Below are positions 43,125 to 54,341 of a DNA stretch of 64,000 nucleotides, piece after piece; positions within the stretch are counted from its first letter, which is position 1, and the number at the start of each line of letters is the position of its first letter. Origin of the DNA: Takakia lepidozioides (lineage: Eukaryota > Streptophyta > Takakiopsida > Takakiales > Takakiaceae); assembly GCA_030704615.1 (NCBI GenBank), contig CM060734.1, positions 622,001 through 686,000 of the forward strand. Direction: 5' to 3'. The translations under genes were made by a program, and so were the position numbers. The notes beneath the pieces were generated by a model. It saw only the letters and a list, made by a program, of their open reading frames with translations. It ran no database searches and was not told where the DNA came from.

Positions 43125-44955
43125 ATCGACATTTAAACTAAAATGACGACATTTAAAATATTTTGAAATGTAATAGTGAACCACCAACAATGTCAAAGTT
43201 AATTTTATGTTTAATGTTTTGATTCAATGGTAGCAACTAAAATAGATGAAACTAATTTGAATCAAACTATCTAAGCTGCATCATAACCTGTAATCTCAGA
43301 GAAGGGACTAAGTGCAAATGTGCTTCTCAATTGAATTTTTCGAGAGCCGACCAACTAAATAAAAATTCAGACTCTATATTCATGAAACCAAACTTGTATC
43401 ATTGTGAATCGGAAGGAAGCTAACTAAAAGTAGAACTTTAAAATCACAATCTCAAATCCGCACTTTCAAATCTGTCATCTTGTAAAATCAAAAACATAGG
43501 ATTAGACCTTACAATCTAGATGTAGACCAATGCCGTCGGCAACTTCCCGTAACTGTACTTCTGCCCTCGCCTCCTACTTTCAGTCATCATTAGAATTACT
43601 ACTGGGAGAGCAGAAATTCCAAAAGGCCTACCGAACATCTTTTTCAAGATAAATTAATTATTCCGGCAAGGCCCCGACGACCATCATGGGCAGTTACGGT
43701 AGTATAACTCACATAGATATTGTCTATGTGTGAACTCAATTTATCGCCCTCATCATGGGGGGTTTTGTTTCTTCCTCACTTGTGCCGGAGTGGTTTTTCC
43801 TTTGCGGTTCCGAATTGGTCCCCTTGTACTCCTTATGGCCTATGAGGTTAATTTTTCTTGTTTTGTTTTGTTTTGTTTTAATTTAATTTTATATAAATAA
43901 AGGGCACATAACTCTGTTAATCAAATTAGAAAAACCGAGAAAAAATAACTTTGACATGGCCATAAGGCAGAACAATCAGGGGAACCTCCCAAAACGTTCA
44001 CAATGGGCAGCTAGTAACACATATGGTTCACTGTTTGAACCAATTTATCAGAAATACCAAGATAAAATATTACCTGAGTGTGCCATCTAAAAGCCAACCA
44101 TCATAGCAAAAAATAGGGGGGAAGGGGTGAGAGAAGAAACGAGGAACTATTTCTTCCTACGCAAAGGCTCGAAATTAAGGTGTGCCTTTATTTTTGAATT
44201 CCTATTCTTTCAGTGGTTCCAATTGATGTCCTTATCCGCGACAAGGGGGGAAGGCCAGGGAGAGGGCAGGTCACTAGCAATTGGGGATGGAAGACTTGAA
44301 GATGCAAGAATCACTTGACCTAAAGCAGCACGAGATGCTCCTCCATGCCCACGTGGAGTCGAACTCCTGCAGAAGTTGGAGTCTTCTCTCCTCATAGCAT
44401 CTGCGAATAGCTGTCCCAACAACACCCCAAGCCTTCCTTCTCTTGATGACCCTTATTCAGCTCAACTGTTCCATTAATTAATATATCTATGGTTCATCTT
44501 TGCATCTTTTATTGGGGCCTTGCGGGTGGAGAGCCCACTAAAGTAGGTACTAACTTAGTAAGTAGTAAGAGGCAGGAAGGAGAGCACTCTTCCTTTTTAT
44601 ATACCCTCTCAAGGCGGCAGCCCCCACCCCCATCAAGCGGTGGGGGACCTTTCTAGAAGGTTGCCCCACACATGTCACCAGAAACCACCAGCTGACAGTG
44701 CTCCCCCACACATGTCACCCCTAGAAACCACCACTTGACACCTGGACTTTGCATACCCCAATTTGGCGCCTGAACCATCCGCCACTTAATAGCTGTTGCC
44801 TCCCTACCCTCTTTCTTTGGACCCCCTTACAAAGGGGTTATTTCTTCAAATCCTTGTGCAGCGTACAATATATCTCCCCTTTTTAGTTCCTAGGCCACCC
44901 ACTAGTGGACAGGCCCAGGAAACTTGGGGGGCTTAATCTCTCGATCAGGAGATTT
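43125..44955. other. No gene seen
   Basis: Nothing recognised except a TTTTG run near 43860-43876 and an inverted pair near 43560-43700 (GGCAACTTCCCGTAACTG against CAGTTACGG). Short open stretches around 44127-44425 lack any motif. Confidence 0.4.
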
Positions 44956-44958
44956 GTC

Positions 44959-45480
44959 ACAATGTCGGAATTGAATGAGGGCAGTTGGTATGGGTAGCTA
45001 GTTTGATCATGGATACTCTCTACTTGAAAGAATTGCAAAATATTTTTTTGTGGTGAAATGGGAGCACCTGGTATGGGGCTGGCCATTTTGAACAACCTCT
45101 ATGCTAACCATTTGTGTGTTCATTGGAAAAACAGGTGCCAATCTTCACAATGTCGGAATTGAATGAGGGCAGTTGGTATGGGTAGCTAGTTTGATCATGG
45201 ATACTCTCTACTTGAAAGAATTGCAAAATATTTTTTTGTGGTGAAATGGGAGCACCTGGTATGGGGCTGGCCATTTTGAACAACCTCTATGCTAACCATT
45301 TGTGTGTTCATTGGAAAAACAGGTGCCAATCTTCACAATGTCGGAATTGAATGAGGGCAGTTGGTATGGGTAGCTAGCTTCTCATGGATACTCTCTACTT
45401 GAAAGAATTGCAAAATATTTTTTTGTGGTGAAATGGGAGCACCTGGTACGGGGCTGGCCATTTTGACCAACCTGTCTGCT
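44959..45480. repeat. 188-bp tandem repeat, about 2.8 copies
   Basis: AATGTCGGAATTGAATGAGG begins copies at 44961, 45149 and 45337. The first two units look identical over all 188 bp. The third is slightly diverged and truncated. The minus strand of each carries ISPQKNILQFFQVESIH in an open frame that may derive from a retroelement, but it ends within the unit. The identity of two units implies recent amplification. Confidence 0.92.
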
Positions 45481-45484
45481 AACC

Positions 45485-46680
45485 AATAAATGGGCCTTTT
45501 ATTTTTAGAGGCACTATGGTGGCCACTTCTTAAGCCCAGGCTAGCTTGCTTGGAGGTAATTCTCAAGCTCTCAATAGTTTATTGGCTAGTAACTCTTATT
45601 CCTCCGTAGCCGCCCGCCCCTGGGGTAGAATTCCGTGCACATGTGCCCACCCGCGGGGGCTACCCCCTTGGAAGCAACGCCCAGGCTGCAGCCGCTGGCG
45701 GGGCCCACCACATCCAGCCGCCGCTTAGGATGCAGCGAACTGCTCATGTGCCCGGCACATGAGGCACAGTAATGAGAGAGAGACCAGTCTGTCAATCCGC
45801 CTTCCACACTCTTGAGAACCCACGTCTGACGACCCTCTGTCACAAACGGCAGATGCAAACTCACTGAACTCAGAGATATCTTCAGAAATATTTGATTGCG
45901 ACGGGGTAGGTCGCAAATGGAGAAGTGATATTAGTTTACATTTTGAGAGGAGGATTCGCACGGATATGTAACGTAGCTTGCTTGCAAGCACTGAATTGGT
46001 GAAGTAAGTTTTGGCATATGCTAGACTCATGGCCGGGATTGCAAGAATAAGCAATCAACGTAGGATACGGTTTCAGACGCGCAGCTATGTGATTCAGGAA
46101 AACAGATCTCTCTCTGTCGAATGAAGTTCCCATGGAGGGGGTGAGCACGACAGGGTGCTGGGGGTCGGATGAGAGAGACTGCGATCATTAGCATCAAGCT
46201 GGTTGGACATGGTGGTGTGGACACAAGTAGTGGAAGCACTTCACGGACATGGTTTCCTGCTCCACAGCAGACGTCTATGAAAGGAAACACAAAAGCCAGA
46301 GAGGGATTGCGCACCACGTGCACTTCAAGTTTCCTACTCCAGGTTTTGCAAAAACAAGTGTTCCTGACTGTGCACCACATTCGTTGACAGTAAGTGTGCT
46401 GTTCAATCGGACCTCGTCCTATTGGAGGTGTGCAGGATGCTACATCTGTGGGTAAACAGCTAATTTCCCATATCATGATATTTCAGCTGAAGGTGTTCAA
46501 GAGCTGTTGAAGAAGGGGGACGAAGTTCACGTTGAGTGAAATGCCCGAAGTGTTCCGCTCTAGGGAAGATTTTGACCATGACGACTTTGAGAAAAGAAGA
46601 TTTGCAGCTGGGGCATACCCGTATGTGCCTGGTTGGGTGATCTGCACAAGTCAGAGCCATTGCAAGTGAGTCCGGAAGAT
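45485..46680. other. No gene seen upstream of the transporter
   Basis: Might hold the promoter and 5' UTR or leader exons of the transporter. No coding motif is recognised, and no convincing TATA box near 46600. Confidence 0.35.
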
Positions 46681-49600
46681 ATGGCTCCCAATGCTCCAGA
46701 TGCAGACCTCCTTCCTCCACTTCGTCTTCCGGGAGAGGCTAACATGGATTTCACAGATGGAATCGCCAATGAAGAAGGCGTGCCTTTGGTTGGATCGCCC
46801 TCGCTCGATGTTCCCACACTTACGCGGCGCTTGACCCTCATCGACGGATTAAGGTTGGTTCCTCAAATTTGTTCCTTGTCTTGTCCGCTTAGCCCTTTAA
46901 GTGTACACCATAGCTTCGGTTGAAATTGAACTTGTTTTGTGAGATGAGGGAGGACCTTAAGGATGATCCGAAGGGCCTACCCTGCCCCCGGCACTAGACT
47001 GAAATTTAAACTCAGGGTGGGGGGTCTACTTTTGAACAGTAAACAGATGCAGAAAGGAAAGGGAGATTGTCAATGCCTGATGTGTGGGCGGCCTGAAGAC
47101 CATATCCGTTTTCTGATACAATGTCCGGGGTATTCCCAGCAGAGAGCAACCCTCTTGAGGACCATCAAGAACATAGTCCCTGCACCTGTTCACCAACTTT
47201 CAAAATCTCGAGGCTGAGCCTAAAGCCCTGCCCCAGTTGGGGTCTAATTGCTGGGCAGCTCACACGCAGCAGATCGATGCTTGTGTGAAAGGCTTTCTAG
47301 AGGAGATCTGGAAAGCCTGGTAATCTGATAATTTAGAGGGGAACGTGTTGGTTAAAAGTATGCATCTGCTTTGCAATGTTTTTACTTGTAGAGACGGACT
47401 GTCTTTCATGAAGCTAATGCAATGTGAACATCTGAAGACTGGAAACATAGAAGTCCCATCACAAATTTTTGGAAGTTTTATGCCTAACTTTGTTAAGAGA
47501 GAGAGAGTTTGCTGTCGTCAGCTGGATCATGGAACAGATTTTCCTTGGCAAGTGCAGTGTGCTGGTGGGAGTAATCGTAGGGAGTGGTATCTTCACATCA
47601 CCGGGTGTGGTGCTACTGTATGCGGGAAGTGTAGGCCTGGGGTTTTTGGCGTGGGTGACTGCTGGAGCTGTGGCGCTTTGTGGCTCCCTCATTTATGCAG
47701 AGCTTGGATCCGCCATACCTCTAGCTGGTGGGAATGCCGCGTATTTCGAGGTGTTTTCTGCAGCCCTTTGCATTCTAGAGCTCAATTTGAGTGATGCATT
47801 TCATTCCCTTTTTGAGTGGTTCCGTGGCCGCTTATTTCCTGCTACATCCAAATCGCAAGTGACTGCAAGGATTGTTCAATGAGTACATCTCTATCTCTCT
47901 GGATGTCTCATTCTCTCTCTTTCCAAGTTTTACGTGCTGAGAATAGCCATTGTCTGTGGGTTTCATTGATCCTTTAATCACCTCATGTCCTTTCTGCTGT
48001 AGACTGAAGATGGAGTATAATGCCTCCAGGTTAAAGCACTGTGCTGTTTCTCTCCCTATATGAACCAGAGTCTTCCATGAGAGGATAAATCTGTCATGGA
48101 CCTGTGGCGGGCATGTTCTAGCAAGCAAGGAACTATCAATGTATCCAAGCCGCCCACTCCCCACATTCCCCAGCCTGTCTGTCTAATTCCTCTCTTGTTC
48201 TCTCTCCTCCGACCCGCTTCTCTTACAATTATCTTTCAATTGCTTTGGAAAAGCTAAAATTGCATCCATTTCCATCTCCATTTGTATACTCAAATCTGTG
48301 TTGATGATAGTGGTTCGGCATTGGCAGATGGCCTTCGGTGAAGCCTGGTCGTTTGCATTCATTTGGACTATGTTCTTTGTTCTCACCAATGGGAGCTTGG
48401 CTATTGTGGTTCTCACTTGTGCTCGCTACTTTGTTGCTGGGGTATGTGCACTGCTGGAGCCCTATCTACTTTCTTCGCGGAAATGATGAAGTACTGGTTA
48501 TACTTTGTGGTGTAGCCTTGTGACCATAGACCCTATGCCCAGTTTGGATGGACATGGCAAGGGAGGTGAGGAGTGCAGTATGGGACCCATTACCATCAGA
48601 AGGAGGCTAGTGGGAGTTGATTTTGGGGCCTAGTTATTGGGCAAATCACACACAGCAGATTGATGCTTGTGTAAAGGGATTTCTAGAGGATATCTGGAAA
48701 ACTCGGATCAATTGTCTGTTCCAGGGTAAGCCATACTATTGGCGTCAGCCCCTGACAAAGGTAGTTTCTGTCCCATTGTGTTCCGCTCACACTGGGCGTG
48801 GGGTTAATGGCCACAAGGCTACAGCAGACAACGTCTTCTGATTACATGCTCATCCTCTAAAGCTCCTAGAGAAGCTAGTGTAAATTGAGCTCACAGCCTT
48901 TGCTGAACAATCCAGAGTGAAAGAGGGCCTTCACACATGTGCATGCTACACTGAAGTTCAAAGTTGTAGAAGGCATCCGAATCCTTTTTAATAAGTTAAC
49001 TGGACAGAACTGTCGATCTGGGCATGATGGTGAGGAGAGCGAGCATTAGGCACTGGCATGGGTAATCATCTGCACAAGATGCTCCTTCAAAGAGGTTCTC
49101 ATCTGAACTAGAGGCCCTCGGTCACTGCACCATTTTCACTTAGTTCGCAAAGCTCGAGACACTAAAAGATGTGGCTCTCTTTGGGTATGGATACTGGGGT
49201 AAATATTCCCACCAAATAGATGGAGATTTTCAAAGTTGGTAAACAGAGGTACAGGCACAAATCCCTTGATGGAATTGAAGTGGGCGTCTCTCTGGCGAGA
49301 GTACTCAGGACAATGAATCAGAAAATGTATATTGTCTTCAGGTTGCCCACACAACGAGCATTTGCAATCCCCTCTCTGCATCTGTTTGCTGTTCGAAGGT
49401 AGGCTGCCCTTAGTTTAAATTTCAGTCTCGTGCCAAGAGTGGGTGAACCCTTGAGGTCATCCATGATATCCTCCCCCATGTTACAGACTGGAAACAAGTT
49501 CAGGGAATTTTTTCTGCCTAACTTCATTTTCATCAGACAATTTCCTGGCGACAGACTTTAAAGGATGAGAATGAGAAATTAAGGGTCTATGTGACCAACA

Positions 49601-52600
49601 GCAAGTTCCAACTAAGAATTTCAAACCAAGCGAGGGGGAATGAAATAAGAGAGATAGAGAAAGGAATTTATTATGTTTGTGGGAGGCCAAAGGGTCTGAG
49701 ACACAGGTAGAACCATGCAAGTAGAAGAAAGGTTTCTTTTCGGGGGAGGGGGAATTTTTGCATCCTGTTTACTACATGACCTCCTGATCGGTGCACCATG
49801 ATAAGGATGATCTACTCGATGATCATTGACTCAAAGTGACCATAAGAAAACTTAAACTGCAGGAACACTGCAGTCAGCATGCATCTTACGTGTGTGAGTT
49901 GCGGGGCAGTTTGTAGAACACCATGCTGTGGACGAGGATATGGACTCATACCCTCTGGTCAAAGCAATTGCCATTGCTTGTGTGGTGGTTTTAACTCTCT
50001 GTAACTGCCTTGGTAAGTTTGTATCAGTCATTTGCAACCCTACTGACTGACTGCTCTCATTTGTCCACTGAATTTGTTTTTCAGTCTTGCAGACACAAAG
50101 TAGAAAACAGGCTTGTCTCGTGCTTGTGATTATGAAGTCCCTTTGGCAGAGGCATTAATCATATGTAGCCCTGATAGTTTTATGTCAGCAAGGTCTTCCT
50201 AGAAGGAAAACGACGTTGCAGATTCTTAGTCACAGCCCTTGGCTCCAAGAGTTGCAACTGAGTCTCTGTTTTGGCACAGGGGTGCGTGTGGGCAGTGGGT
50301 TGCAAAACCTCTTCAGTTTGGTGAAGGTTATGCTGGTAACCCTTCTGACTGTAGCAGCCGTGGTCTTCTTGTGGAGGGACACATCTGTACTGCAAACCAA
50401 CGTACATAAACCGTTTGTAGGCAGCACCTTGTCGGGCTTTGGTCCGAGCATGGTAGCGGCCCTTTGGTCCTTCTGTGGCTGGTACGTTGTTTTGCCAACC
50501 TCATCTTCCGGCCTATATATTGCACCTCTGTAGTCCCAATTGAAATTACCTACTGGTGTGAATCACTTTGTGTTACAGACATTTTCTCCCAAATCATGTA
50601 GAGAGATTGAAAGCTGTTTGTATTGCCAAAGAATCAAAATTTCCCGGTTTATTGCCCAGTTTGAAATGAGCTGCTGGCATCCACATTCGCTGGGATCTTA
50701 GAGGAGCTGACGCCTCCCCAAACTCTGAGTTCTGGTCACTTTAAGATGATACCAGCTGTCCTGTCACTCTGGTCGTCCATTTTGCGAGTTACTCTGTAAC
50801 TACACCAGTCAAGTTTTGGGGGACGGGGTGAATGAGCATTCCAATTTGTGAGAATTGTTATTCTCTCCCTCTTAACATGGGAAGGAGGAGTTATTCTGGC
50901 TTCATGTGGTAGTCAAACTTACTTGGTATGGTTCCATCGACTTTTGATGCTTGTGTGTAGGGGTGACCTTGTCTTTCTAACGGAGGAACTCAAGAATCCA
51001 AGCAAGGATATCCCTCTTGCTACTATTGGTGGTTTCTCACTTGTGGCGGTCATCTATGTGGGTCCCACTTAAACCAGACAGTTCATTTCATGAGAGGTTG
51101 ACTGACATGCAAGCTTCAAGTGAGGTAACCCAAGTTAACTTAGAAGCTGCCGATGCAACTTCCTCGAGTAGGTGTTGGTTCTGAGAACCTTCCAGAGATG
51201 ACCAAGGGCGCAAACTCCCCCTTAACTCTCAACACTGGCCTTGGTCAGTTTTTAGGCCTCCAGCAACACATGCTATTCTCACTTTGGGTGGAAAAGCATT
51301 TGTAATAAATCTTTTCTACATCAAGCTCATTTTCTCTCTCATTCTAGTTCTTTCTTACTTTATCAGCTTAGGAGGTGTGCATGTGCAGACATGAGGAGAG
51401 GCAAGGTAGGGTCAGATTGTATTAGGAGAAAGAAAGTTATTTGCTGCCAGACTTTTTTCCATGTAGCCTTGTCACATAGATCCAATACTCAGTTTCGAGT
51501 AAGAGCAGAGGGGACCAAAATGAGTATATCGGTTATTGGACCTTCATTATAGAAATTTATTCAGATGGAAGAGGGAAACTTCCTTGCAATGATTGCTGGA
51601 GGGAGGTTGGCTACAATTTTTTCCCAATGATTTTGGTTAAGTTGAAGCCCCAGTCCAAGTTGTGTGAACTCTGCTATTTAATGGGTTGTTAAGTGGCGTA
51701 TCATATCCTAAGTTCTAACTGTTGTATTCTGGTTGGATCCATTGCAGCTGATCATGAATGTGGCCTACCTCTGCATTCTACCTGCCTCAGGCAAGTGACT
51801 CCCTATGCATTTTCTAACTCTCTTTCTATGCGTCTATGTAACAACATATGTAACAGCTGCAACATATGTCCAACACCAGATATCCTAAGTTAATCGACTC
51901 TATATCTTGGAAACAGGACCGCCCTGTCAAACAGGCTAAGTCCTGGCAGAAGAGAGTAGAAGAGATTCTCAAGGACCTGGATCTGGATCCACAAGTCTTG
52001 ACCCTGCTGGATAAATCTGACTTAGAGGCTGTAGTGTCCGAAGCCATGTCTGTTGCCATGAAATTGTCTGATGAAAAGGAAGTTAGGCAGAAAACTTCCC
52101 TGAACTTGTTTCCAGTCTGTGACATGGGAGAGGACATCTTGGATGACCTCAAGGGTCTACCCACTCTCGGCACTATACTGAAATTTAAACTCAGGGCAGG
52201 AAGCCTACCTTTGAACAGCAAACAGAAGCAGAGAGGAAAGGGAGAGTGCAATTGCCCGTTGTGTGGGCAACCTGAAGACAGTATTCATTTTCTGATACAC
52301 TGTCCGGGGTTCTCTCACCAAAGAGACGCTCTCTTCAAATCTATCAAGGGAATTGTGCCTGTACCTCTGTTTACTAACTTTGAAAGTCTCGAGGCTGAGC
52401 CAAAAGCCCAGGCCCTTCTGAGGCCTAGTTTTTGGGCAAATCACACACAGCAGATTGATGCTTGTGTGAAGGGATTTCTAGAGGATATCTGGAAAACCCG
52501 GATCGATTCTATGTATCAAGGTAAGTCTTACTACCAACGTCAGCCCCTGACAGAGGTAGGTTCTGTCCCTTTGGTTTCCGCTCAAACTGGGTGTGGGGTC

Positions 52601-54088
52601 AATGGCCACAAGGCTACGGCAAACAACGTCTTATGAGTACAATCTATGCATCTATGTAACTTCTCGAATCCACTATCGAGCTACAAGTCGCACTGTGTAG
52701 TTGGTTTCCAATCCCTTAATCGTACCAGATATCCTATCAATCTACCAATCTTTCTCATTGTGGAAGTTATCATGAAGTGTATTTCTTTCTTTCTCTCATA
52801 TCTTTCCATGTTGGCGCATTCCCGAGGTGATGTAACGATTAGGACTCATTGCTTCATTGTGTGGAGCAGCATGTGTTTTTCTCAATGAACAACATATCAT
52901 TGGCATGGGTGCAAGTACTGGCCACTCATTTGTAGCCGACATTGGTGGGTGGCTCCCACAATGCCAAATGCTGACCTATGGGCGGCGGACCTTCTCACAT
53001 CCCACAAAAATGAGGAAACCTAACTTGGATCACATCAGTGTGGATGCAGAAGTCAAAACGTCAGTAGCGGTTGGCATTGATGCTACACAAGCAGCGCTGG
53101 GACCTTGGGCAGGCTCAGCCACTGCCCTGCTTGTATCCTTCTCAGTGTTGGGTGCTGCCAATGCCATCATTCTCTGTGGTGCTCGTTATCTGGTATCTGA
53201 CTCTGTGTGTCTGTCCTCGAGTCTTCCTGCATCACTTAAGTCCTAGTGCTTTTGCTTGCAATACCTGTGAAGTGTGGGATCTAATCAACAAATGGTACAA
53301 CAATTTGTTCGCTTGTTTGTTTAGTATCAGAAGAACAACTGTGTTGTGGGAAAGAGAGAGAGAGTGACAATGTAAGTGGAGGCAGTATGCAGCAGCAAGG
53401 GAGTGGCAAGTCATAAGGTGGTTGGGGCTGCTGGGACAACACAGCCGTTCTCCGTATGCTGCACTTCTTGCCCAGGTAATCTCAGTTTGTGTTCTTCAGG
53501 TCGTTATCTCCTTGCATGGAAGCAGCTACCTTGCGCGGTACGTACATCCTTGTTTACAAGTGCGCATTCATCAGCTTATCTTCAAGCCTGCTCTCACAGT
53601 TTTCAGTCTTTCTCTTTTTGTGTTGATTGTTGTACCTACCCACATGTGAGGGGGAAAGGAAGCACTCCATTGCAGCATCGATTGGCATCTTCACACTTGT
53701 TCTTGACTTCTTGTTTGTGGCAAGTGTTGCAGGGGTTGATGTGCTGTCTTCTGTTGCTTTGTTCCAGTGACCTTGTAGAGGTAGGCCCCTCCCATACGTC
53801 AGATTTATATCGAGTATTTTCTCTGACTTTCCAGCTACTCTGTTCATGTTTTCCTTTGATGATGTTGTTGGCCTGCTGCATAGTATGATGCTCTGTTATG
53901 CAGTCATTGATGTTCCAATATGATATGGTTTGGCAGCTGCTGAACTATTTTGGGGTGGCATCATTTTTATTCTACGGCCTCACTGCTGCTGCCCATATGA
54001 AAATACGTCGCGACTTCCCTGACCTGCACCGGCCCTATCATGTTACCTTCTATCCGTACGCCCCCATCATCATGATATGTTCATCTTT
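46681..54088 (+). CDS. SLC7/LAT-type amino-acid transporter gene (11 exons seen)
   Basis: APC-superfamily amino-acid exchanger or permease of a cell membrane. Exons by eye: 46681-46853, 47558-47750, 48328-48441, 49920-50012, 50280-50481, 50961-51057, 51748-51790, 53050-53192, 53386-53475, 53500-53541, 53937-54088. All phases join without a stop. Acidic N-terminus; TM1 VGVIVGSGIFTSPG (the unwound substrate-binding G-S-G); TM2 with YAELGSAIPLAGGN; FLTEELKNPSKDIPLA after TM6; LGAANAIILCGARYLYAAARE; LLNYFGVASFLFYGLT; cytosolic HRPYHV. It is closer to animal LAT and bacterial SteT than to plant CAT or PUT. The loop after TM3 lacks the Cys that animal members use to bind a heavy chain. The 51791 donor is GC. 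The last helices and stop are not found; the LINE at 54342 sits in the next intron. ATG 46681 is the best visible start. Confidence 0.82.
46929..47325 (+). mobile_element. LINE 3' fragment in transporter intron 1
   Basis: Encodes the C-terminal zinc-binding part of the LINE at 54342-58076 (CLMCGRPEDHIRFLIQC) and the following ACVKGFLEEIWK. 5'-truncated, same strand as the transporter. Confidence 0.85.
48617..48841 (+). mobile_element. LINE 3' fragment in transporter intron 3
   Basis: Encodes YWANHTQQIDACVKGFLEDI to the LINE stop. Just upstream (48510-48560) a piece of the same LINE 3' end lies in the opposite orientation (GTAGCCTTGTGACCATAGAC), so the two form an inverted pair. Confidence 0.8.
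49100..49555 (-). mobile_element. LINE 3' fragment, opposite strand, transporter intron 3
   Basis: Minus-strand copy of the LINE C-terminal region: NSLNLFPVCNMGEDIMDDLK, then CSLCGQPEDNIHFLIHC in another frame. Frameshifted and older than the 51843-52642 copy. Confidence 0.85.
51843..52642 (+). mobile_element. 5'-truncated LINE insertion with target duplication, transporter intron 7
   Basis: About 800 bp with an open frame of 256 codons (RYPKLIDSISWKQDRPVK, CPLCGQPEDSIHFLIHC, ACVKGFLEDIWKTR) ending at 52636. Flanks match: 51825-51842 and 52643-52660 both read TCTATGCxTCTATGTAAC with one difference (G or A), an 18-bp target duplication. No poly(A) tail; the element ends in GAGTACA. The intact frame and near-identical duplication mark a recent event. 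Confidence 0.9.
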
Positions 54089-54341
54089 GTAAGTGCCTCT
54101 CTTGGCTTTTCCTTGTAGGATATGCTGGTTCTAATGTGAATTTGAGTCCTAGACCACAAAACAGTGAAAACTGAATAGAGAGATTCTTATGCTTAACCAA
54201 GAGCAGATGGGACCCAACCAACCTCTATTTGTATTTCGTAACAGCTTCTTTAGATTGTACATCTCTTTTTGTATACCTGAATAATAAATATGGACATAGA
54301 CCTAAACACTCTTAGAGCTACGAAAATAGTAAGAGGAGAGA

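Noticed and set aside
46460-46841. Minus-strand coding frames over transporter exon 1
   Set aside because: Antisense shadows; the plus-strand exon joins in phase to the next exon and carries the family signature.
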